Origin: Pseudalkalibacillus sp052246725
Lineage (GTDB): Bacteria > Bacillota > Bacilli > Bacillales > Fictibacillaceae
Length of the DNA: 64,000 bases
Assembly (NCBI GenBank): GCA_052246725.1
Contig: JBQQCL010000001.1
Strand: one strand, 5' to 3'
Position numbers and translations under genes: made by a program. Numbering within the stretch: the stretch's first letter is position 1; each line of letters opens with the position of its first letter. Below are positions 59,574-64,000 of the stretch, piece after piece. The notes under the pieces were generated by a model. It had not been told where the DNA came from and did no database searches. It saw only the letters and a list, made by a program, of their open reading frames with translations.

Positions 59574-59827
59574 ACTGCTCACCATCCCAATCATCGTATT
59601 ACGTTCCCGATTTTCATCGGTTGGTAAAATCCGAACGGTCGAACCCGTATGAACGAAGTCAACGTCTTTTTTTACCTCTGGCTTTATGCAAAGGGGCAAT
59701 CCCGGTTGCAAAAAGTTGCTTAACATTAACATTATAGTATACGACTCATAGGAGGTCAAAGAACAGTTTAAATGGAATCAATTAGATTAAAACATTTATG
59801 TAGAGGGAATGAATGTGTTTATCGGAT

Positions 59828-60157
59828 TTATATTTTTGCGTTGTATTTAAGCCGTTCGTAATCGGTTCGGCATTGGTTCATCCGGATTGCTGCGGTAAGT
59901 GATTCAATGACAACCTTTTCATCTGTGATGATACTGAAAACGTGGGATGAGGTGGCAAAATGTCCGAAAAAATGTGTGCATCCTTCAAAGCGCTTGTTTT
60001 CACTTGTCCATCTGCTTGGCTGATAAGATACGATGAAGTTCCCCATACTTTCATAAATCGGATCAAGCGGTTCCGAGCCCAAGCGCTTTAGTAATGCCTG
60101 TATGTTCTCCGGTTCACCACCGCCCCATTTCGGTCCATTAGAATCTATGTATAACAT
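59828..60157 (-). CDS. Small protein of unknown function
   Basis: A 109-residue protein I do not recognise. From ATG 60157 the start is MLYIDSNGPKWGGGEPENIQ, with AAAGGGG 9 nt upstream, a good ribosome site. It has no membrane segment or signal. Notable are a glycine-rich KWGGGEP and two His-Phe rich turns (CTHFFGHFATSSHVF). The C-terminus (LTAAIRMNQCRTDYERLKYN) is likely helical. It stands alone between prfA and the divergent flavoprotein gene. That it is coding is inferred from the ribosome site and normal codon use. Confidence 0.65.
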   Translation of the reverse strand: MLYIDSNGPKWGGGEPENIQALLKRLGSEPLDPIYESMGNFIVSYQPSRWTSENKRFEGCTHFFGHFATSSHVFSIITDEKVVIESLTAAIRMNQCRTDYERLKYNAKI

Positions 60158-60283
60158 GTACAAAAACCCCTTTCATCCTGTAAGATTCGACAGCTTATGC
60201 GCTTTCATGAGTGTTATAGTGAAAGAAGATTGTAATAGACATACTAGGAGTAGGAATTTTTTCAAAAAAGGAGTCGGTTAGAA

Positions 60284-61615
60284 ATGAAATACGTCATTAT
60301 CGGAGGAGATGCTGCCGGCATGAGTGCCGCGATGCAGATTGTCCGCAACGCTTCGAATCCAGAAGTGATCACACTTGAAAAAGGAGATATCTATTCGTAC
60401 GGACAGTGCGGGCTTCCCTATGTGATCAGCGGCCAGATCCCCGAAGCTGAAGATTTGATTGCGCGAGATGTGGAGACATTCCGCAAAAAATATGGAATAG
60501 ACGCGAAAATCCATCATGAAGTGACAAACGTTGATACAGATGAAAAAACAGTGAGCGGCCGCCATACAGAATCGGGTGAGACTTTTACATATGCGTATGA
60601 CCGTTTGCTTGTCGCGACTGGCGTACGTCCGATTATTCCTGATTGGTATGGGAAGGACCTGGACGGTGTGCATACACTCAAAACGATTCCGGATGCTAAA
60701 AAAATCATGGCAGATCTTGATCATGATGTAAAACAGGTGACCATCATCGGAGGAGGTTACATCGGTCTTGAAATGGCTGAGAGCTTTGTCCATCTTGGAA
60801 AAAAGGTCCGGATGATTGAGCGGAATGAACAATTGGCGAAAATTTTCGATGAGGACATGGCAAAGCATATTCATGAAGAAGCTGAAAAGCATAACATTGA
60901 ACTTTGTTTCAGTGAACAGGTAGAAGGTTTTAAAGGCGAAGGACATGTGACGTCTGTTGTTACGGATAAAAATGAATATGCATCGGATTTAGTACTGGTT
61001 GCGGTTGGTGTAAAACCGAATACGGATTTCCTAGAGGATACACCGGTTCATTTGAATGAAAAAGGCGCGGTCATTGTGGATGCTTATATGAAAACGAACG
61101 TAGAGGATGTTTATTCTGCAGGCGATTGCGCGACCCATTACCATCGGATCAAACGGTTGAACGATCATATTCCACTCGGTACCACTGCCAATAAACAAGG
61201 CCGGACTGCTGGTTTGAACATGATTGATAAACCGAAGGCATTCGAAGGGATCCTCGGCACGTCCGTTATCAAGTTCCTGGATCTGACTTTAGGCAGGACA
61301 GGAGTTTCTGTGCGCGAAGCAAAAGCTTTGAACATGCCTTTTGATACGGTCGTAACAGAAGCGAAAGATATCGCGGGTTATTATCCAGGAGCTGAAAAAC
61401 TCCACGTAAAATTGTTATACAATACAGAGAATCAAAGGATCATCGGCGGCCAGTTCATCGGAAAGCATGGTGTCGATAAACGAGTTGACGTCCTGGCGAT
61501 GGCACTGTTCCATAAAATGTCCCTGCATGATCTTGAGGATCTGGACCTAAGCTATGCACCGCCATACAACGGGGTTTGGGATCCGATCCAACAAGCAGCA
61601 AGAAGAGCGAAGTAA
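60284..61615 (+). CDS. CoA-disulfide reductase-type pyridine nucleotide-disulfide oxidoreductase
   Basis: FAD-dependent oxidoreductase of 443 residues of the NADH oxidase/CoA-disulfide reductase group. FAD-binding YVIIGGDAAGMSAAMQIVRN opens the protein, the redox Cys42 lies in YSYGQCGLPYVISG, NAD(P)-binding VTIIGGGYIGLEMAESFVHL is near 160, and VEDVYSAGDCATHYHRIKRL binds FAD. A single Cys in place of a CxxxxC pair is characteristic of this group. Likely roles are reduction of CoA disulfides or peroxide/oxygen; which one cannot be decided. AAAGGAG precedes the ATG. A terminator follows. Confidence 0.88.
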   Translation: MKYVIIGGDAAGMSAAMQIVRNASNPEVITLEKGDIYSYGQCGLPYVISGQIPEAEDLIARDVETFRKKYGIDAKIHHEVTNVDTDEKTVSGRHTESGETFTYAYDRLLVATGVRPIIPDWYGKDLDGVHTLKTIPDAKKIMADLDHDVKQVTIIGGGYIGLEMAESFVHLGKKVRMIERNEQLAKIFDEDMAKHIHEEAEKHNIELCFSEQVEGFKGEGHVTSVVTDKNEYASDLVLVAVGVKPNTDFLEDTPVHLNEKGAVIVDAYMKTNVEDVYSAGDCATHYHRIKRLNDHIPLGTTANKQGRTAGLNMIDKPKAFEGILGTSVIKFLDLTLGRTGVSVREAKALNMPFDTVVTEAKDIAGYYPGAEKLHVKLLYNTENQRIIGGQFIGKHGVDKRVDVLAMALFHKMSLHDLEDLDLSYAPPYNGVWDPIQQAARRAK

Positions 61616-61638
61616 TGGGTTAAGTGATTTAGAGCGGA

Positions 61639-61668
61639 AGAGGACTGGCTTACGCCAGTTCTCTTTTT
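61639..61668 (+). terminator. Rho-independent terminator of the CoA-disulfide reductase-type gene
   Basis: AGAGGACTGGC pairs with GCCAGTTCTCT (one G-U) around TTAC, then TTTTT. Confidence 0.88.
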
Positions 61669-61792
61669 ATTTTAGGCTGGTTGGTTTTTTTCAGCTGAAA
61701 GCTTGGAAGTGAAACGGTTGGTTCCATAGTGGTGACTTTGGCAGAGGACCTGTTTTGGGTTGGACTGCTTAAAAGCCCTTATGCCAAAAACT

Positions 61793-61940
61793 TTAGCGGA
61801 CACGAGAGACCTTATTTTCGAAAAATCATTACGAATCCAGTGCACTTTAGCCAAATAAGAACGCTGGTGTCCGTCAAATTTTCGAAACTGCTCTTTTTGT
61901 CACAAATAAGAGCTCTGATGTCCTCTGATATCCGTTATTA
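61793..61940. repeat. GCGGACACC repeat family, locus 4
   Basis: TTAGCGGACACGAGAGACCT at 61793 faces two inverted copies, CTGGTGTCCGTCAA and CTGATGTCCTCTGA, whose matching positions are 51 nt apart (61867, 61918). It lies in the convergent gap 61616-62078; the rest holds two terminators and nothing else recognised. Confidence 0.8.
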
Positions 61941-62042
61941 GCTTCATCTTCATCCCTTTTGTAATTAAAATACCACGCACAGCCGTAGAAGGGTTCCCAA
62001 CCCCAATAAATGAAGGGCCGACCACAAAATGGCCGACCTTTA

Positions 62043-62071
62043 TAAAAAGATGGGTGTGCTCAAACCATCTT
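62043..62071 (-). terminator. Terminator of the YhcN-type lipoprotein gene
   Basis: AAGATGG pairs with CCATCTT around an 11-nt loop, followed by TTTTTAT on the minus strand. Confidence 0.75.
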
Positions 62072-62078
62072 CGCCTTA

Positions 62079-62546
62079 CTATTTCGAGTCCAAACGAAGG
62101 TGAAGGTGATAGCGTGGGACTGATATCTGAATGGCATCTTCGAGTTTATCTTTCAACGCTTTACGCTCTTTTTTTGATAAATCCCGAGGAACATTGACAT
62201 GAACCCAGGCATCGTTTCCGTTGATCGAAACGAACTGAGCGTTTCGTCCAGAAGCATCCTTAACCGCTTGACGGATTTTATCCTGATCATCACTGATCGT
62301 AAAACGCTTGGAAGTCAGGTTACGATAGCTGTTCGGATTCTGGTTTGACTCGAAATTATAGCTTCGATTCGGTTTCCTATTGGTCGCGTGATAATTGATG
62401 ATCCCGTGACCTACGAGAGGATTTTTATTTTCTTTCGTTTCATACGCAGACGGCTCTTTGTTTGCAATTTCCTCAGAGGTTGGAGGCTGCATAGGTGAAC
62501 AAGCCCCTAAAAGGACCGTCGCACTAAGAAAGATCGCTTTTTTCAA
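62079..62546 (-). CDS. YhcN/YlaJ-type sporulation lipoprotein
   Basis: Lipoprotein of about 155 residues from TTG 62546 (LKKAIFLSATVLLGACSPMQ, lipobox Cys about 16). The C-terminal half (TISDDQDKIRQAVKDASGRN, then VHVNVPRDLSKKERKALKDK) has the sporulation lipoprotein YhcN/YlaJ pattern of a small ferredoxin-like alpha/beta domain. Family members sit in the inner spore or cell membrane and affect germination. A GTG three codons earlier is also possible, since GGGGGTG lies between them; the longer frame upstream to 62621 lacks a signal-like start. Confidence 0.85.
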   Translation of the reverse strand: MKKAIFLSATVLLGACSPMQPPTSEEIANKEPSAYETKENKNPLVGHGIINYHATNRKPNRSYNFESNQNPNSYRNLTSKRFTISDDQDKIRQAVKDASGRNAQFVSINGNDAWVHVNVPRDLSKKERKALKDKLEDAIQISVPRYHLHLRLDSK

Positions 62547-62627
62547 AATAAACACCCCCGTAACCTTAGCATAACCAAATCCGACACGAATAAAGAGGGA
62601 ATCGGTGGGAATCCGCGCCAATATTCG

Positions 62628-62740
62628 GTGCCTGGCACCATTTTGAATCCCTTCTCCCCCAAGGATTTTGAAAGTGTACCTGGCACCGATCAGAAATACA
62701 GTCCTAACAAGTCTTCTGATTGGGTGCCAGGCACAGAAAT
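62628..62740. repeat. Array D of palindromic GGTGCCTGGCACC repeats
   Basis: Three cores (near 62628, 62675 and 62725). The first two are 48 nt apart with the same TTTTGAATCCCTT...AAGGATTTTGAAA spacer as array A. The gap 62547-62922 otherwise holds the second 39-nt hairpin element and the tdk terminator. Confidence 0.88.
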
Positions 62741-62834
62741 AAGCATTAGGCGTGGGCTGAGCCAGTAATTCCTCGAAAAAGCAATTGCTTTTCCTTCGTG
62801 CGGTGTATTGCTTCCGAAACCGCCAGCTTGTGCA

Positions 62835-62873
62835 CTTATACTGAAGAAAGTATTCTATACTTTCTTTAAGTGA
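62835..62873. repeat. 39-nt hairpin element, copy 2
   Basis: Identical to 49542-49580 at 38 of 39 positions; the change is in the loop (TTT to TCT). It lies directly after the tdk terminator. Confidence 0.85.
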
Positions 62874-62874
62874 T

Positions 62875-62910
62875 AAAAAACCTGAGTGGATTTATTTTTC
62901 CACTCAGGTT
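62875..62910 (-). terminator. Rho-independent terminator of tdk
   Basis: AACCTGAGTGGA and TCCACTCAGGTT form a perfect 12-bp stem with an 8-nt loop; TTTTTT follows on the minus strand. Confidence 0.95.
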
Positions 62911-62922
62911 ATCTTTTTATGT

Positions 62923-63546
62923 TTATGCTTTTGTGGGTTGTGGTTGGTACTGTTGTGATTTCATCCTGGGATGTTCTGGTACTTCATGGCAATGCCTGCA
63001 TCTAGGCTCGTACGATTCTGAAGCACCGACTAGTATGATCGGATCGTTATAGGATGCTGGTTTTCCGTCAATCAGTCGCTGTGTCCGGCTTGCCGGACTT
63101 CCGCACACCAGGCAAACTGCATGGAGTTTCGTTACACTTTCAGCCAATGCCATGATTTCAGGAACCTGTCCGAACGGTTCTGCTCTGAAATCCTGATCAA
63201 GACCAGCGACGATCACTCGCTTTCCATTGTTGGCAAGGAGCTGGATGACTTCGACGATTTTCTCATCAAAGAACTGTACTTCATCGATTGCTACGACTTC
63301 TGTATCATACGAAACAAGATTCGAAATATCCTCTGATCTCTTGACTGGTACAGCTAACACAGATGTTCCGTTATGGGAAACGACTTCATCTTTACTGTAA
63401 CGATCATCCAGTAAAGGCTTAAAAACCTGAACTTTTTGTTTACCGAACGTGGCACGTCGAACGCGTCGAATCAATTCCTCTGATTTTCCTGAAAACATAC
63501 TGCCGCAGATCAGTTCGACCCAACCATCCTTCTTCATTACATACAT
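62923..63546 (-). CDS. tdk: Tdk, thymidine kinase
   Basis: Thymidine salvage kinase of type II, 207 residues. Walker A ELICGSMFSGKSEELIRRVR, Walker B VVAIDEVQFFD, the lasso loop RTQRLIDGKPASYNDPIILV and four zinc Cys (CLVCGSPAS and CRHCHEV) are present. I kept the start MYVMKKDGWVELICGS because B. subtilis Tdk starts alike and GGGAGAGACGGGC lies upstream. It lies upstream of prfA as in B. subtilis, but with three extra genes between. Confidence 0.97.
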   Translation of the reverse strand: MYVMKKDGWVELICGSMFSGKSEELIRRVRRATFGKQKVQVFKPLLDDRYSKDEVVSHNGTSVLAVPVKRSEDISNLVSYDTEVVAIDEVQFFDEKIVEVIQLLANNGKRVIVAGLDQDFRAEPFGQVPEIMALAESVTKLHAVCLVCGSPASRTQRLIDGKPASYNDPIILVGASESYEPRCRHCHEVPEHPRMKSQQYQPQPTKA

Positions 63547-63669
63547 GCCCGTCTCTCCCTTTTAATCCTTATTAAAAAACCGATATATGACTTCTCTTAT
63601 GTATTCTTTTCTAATGATAACAAATCATAAGCATGATGGACGAATTAATTTTTCGTCCTCAATAAAAAA

Positions 63670-63691
63670 GGTTCAACGTCAAATGTTGGGG
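63670..63691. mobile_element. Probable terminal inverted repeat of an ISL3-family element
   Basis: GGTTCAACGTCAAATGTTGG just downstream of the transposase gene resembles ISL3-family ends (GG-TC--CGTCAAAT). The other end is outside the window. Confidence 0.55.
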
Positions 63692-63713
63692 TAGGAGTTC
63701 TTGCTCCTATCCC

Positions 63714-64000
63714 TTAACCTACTTGAAAATCCAATTCTTTATTTTGATGATGTAATAAGATCCGTAAGCGTAACCTATCATAACGGTGGAAACCAAATGC
63801 ATTACGCTTGATCACTTTCGTTAAATTGTTTAGTCCTTCCACAAAGCCATTGTTGTAAGGAAATGCAAAACTGTTTAAAATCTCGACTTGCCAATTTTGA
63901 AAGGTCGGTATTGTGTTAATAAACTCATCCAGTCCTGAGGCATTGACTTGGTCGTAAAATTGGTATAAACCTTCTTTGATCTGTTTCATGCTTCTCTTCG
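63714..64000 (-). CDS. ISL3-family transposase, C-terminal part
   Basis: The last about 95 codons of a transposase; the frame continues past the window edge. FAFPYNNGFVEGLNNLTKVI followed by KRNAFGFHRYDRLRLRILLH is the conserved C-terminal segment of the DDE ISL3 group, including the catalytic Glu in GFVEGLNN. There is no frameshift in the visible part. The element lies upstream of tdk, close to where rpmE would be expected. Confidence 0.88.
   Translation of the reverse strand, partial: KRSMKQIKEGLYQFYDQVNASGLDEFINTIPTFQNWQVEILNSFAFPYNNGFVEGLNNLTKVIKRNAFGFHRYDRLRLRILLHHQNKELDFQVG

Noticed and set aside
59574..59759. N-terminal extension of PrfA
   Set aside because: PrfA length and sequence match from ATG 59573; the extension has no ribosome site.

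Overview
The window is chromosomal DNA from a motile, endospore-forming member of the Bacillaceae. The evidence is a core gene order that closely follows the Bacillus subtilis ywl-upp-atp-ywm-spoIIID-mbl-flhOP region, a full set of sporulation genes (spoIIID, spoIIQ, spoIID, spoIIR), flagellar rod/hook genes, and Bacillus-type TnrA, YwlE and MntP. I cannot name the genus. The ATP synthase c subunit has the neutralophile type of sequence, not the alkaliphile type.

Layout. 1-2483 (minus): flhP (cut by the window edge), flhO, mbl, spoIIID. 3413-6660 (plus): a three-gene operon of a circularly permuted ATP-grasp protein, an alpha-E protein and a transglutaminase, not part of the B. subtilis order. 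6725-13259 (minus): a DUF1028 protein, spoIIQ, spoIID, murA, ywmB, ywzB. 13721-24138 (minus): an 11-gene complex I operon, nuoABCDHIJKLMN, without nuoE, nuoF or nuoG and with a very long repetitive NuoC. 24421-26170: tnrA (minus) diverging from a CidA/LrgA-LrgB pair and a small FbpA-like gene (plus), with two perfect TnrA boxes between them. 26372-34538 (minus): oppB-oppC-oppA-oppD-oppF-ggt-chr-chr, followed upstream by an Lrp/AsnC regulator (34885-35334), which diverges from a tripartite tricarboxylate transporter tctC-tctB-tctA (35630-38643, plus). 39241-46686 (minus): ATP synthase operon atpZIBEFHAGDC, with a candidate Bacillaceae-1 structured RNA in an unusually long atpB-atpE gap. 46947-58503 and on to 59573 (minus, except the kinase): upp, glyA, ywlG, rpiB, ywlE, mntP, [four-PAS sensor kinase, plus], ywlC, a GNAT gene, spoIIR, prmC, prfA. 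59828-63546: a small unknown gene, a CoA-disulfide-reductase-like flavoprotein, a YhcN-type lipoprotein and tdk. The right edge cuts an ISL3-family transposase.

How the parts work together. The nuo and atp operons form a respiratory energy block. The ywl-spoIIR-prmC-prfA block mixes translation, tRNA modification and sporulation signalling. spoIIQ and spoIIR have forespore sigma-F promoters of identical geometry. The opp-ggt-chr-lrp block resembles the B. subtilis ywrABCD group (two chromate carriers, Lrp regulator, intracellular gamma-glutamyltransferase) with a peptide ABC transporter added.

The most unusual layer is in the intergenic DNA. There are four array loci of a 48-bp palindromic unit with core GGTGCCTGGCACC, four loci of a GCGGACACC/GGTGTCCGC element whose copies are about 51 nt apart, and five separate arrays with a period of about 21 nt but different sequences. 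There is also a 39-nt hairpin element present twice. None of these lies in a recognised gene.
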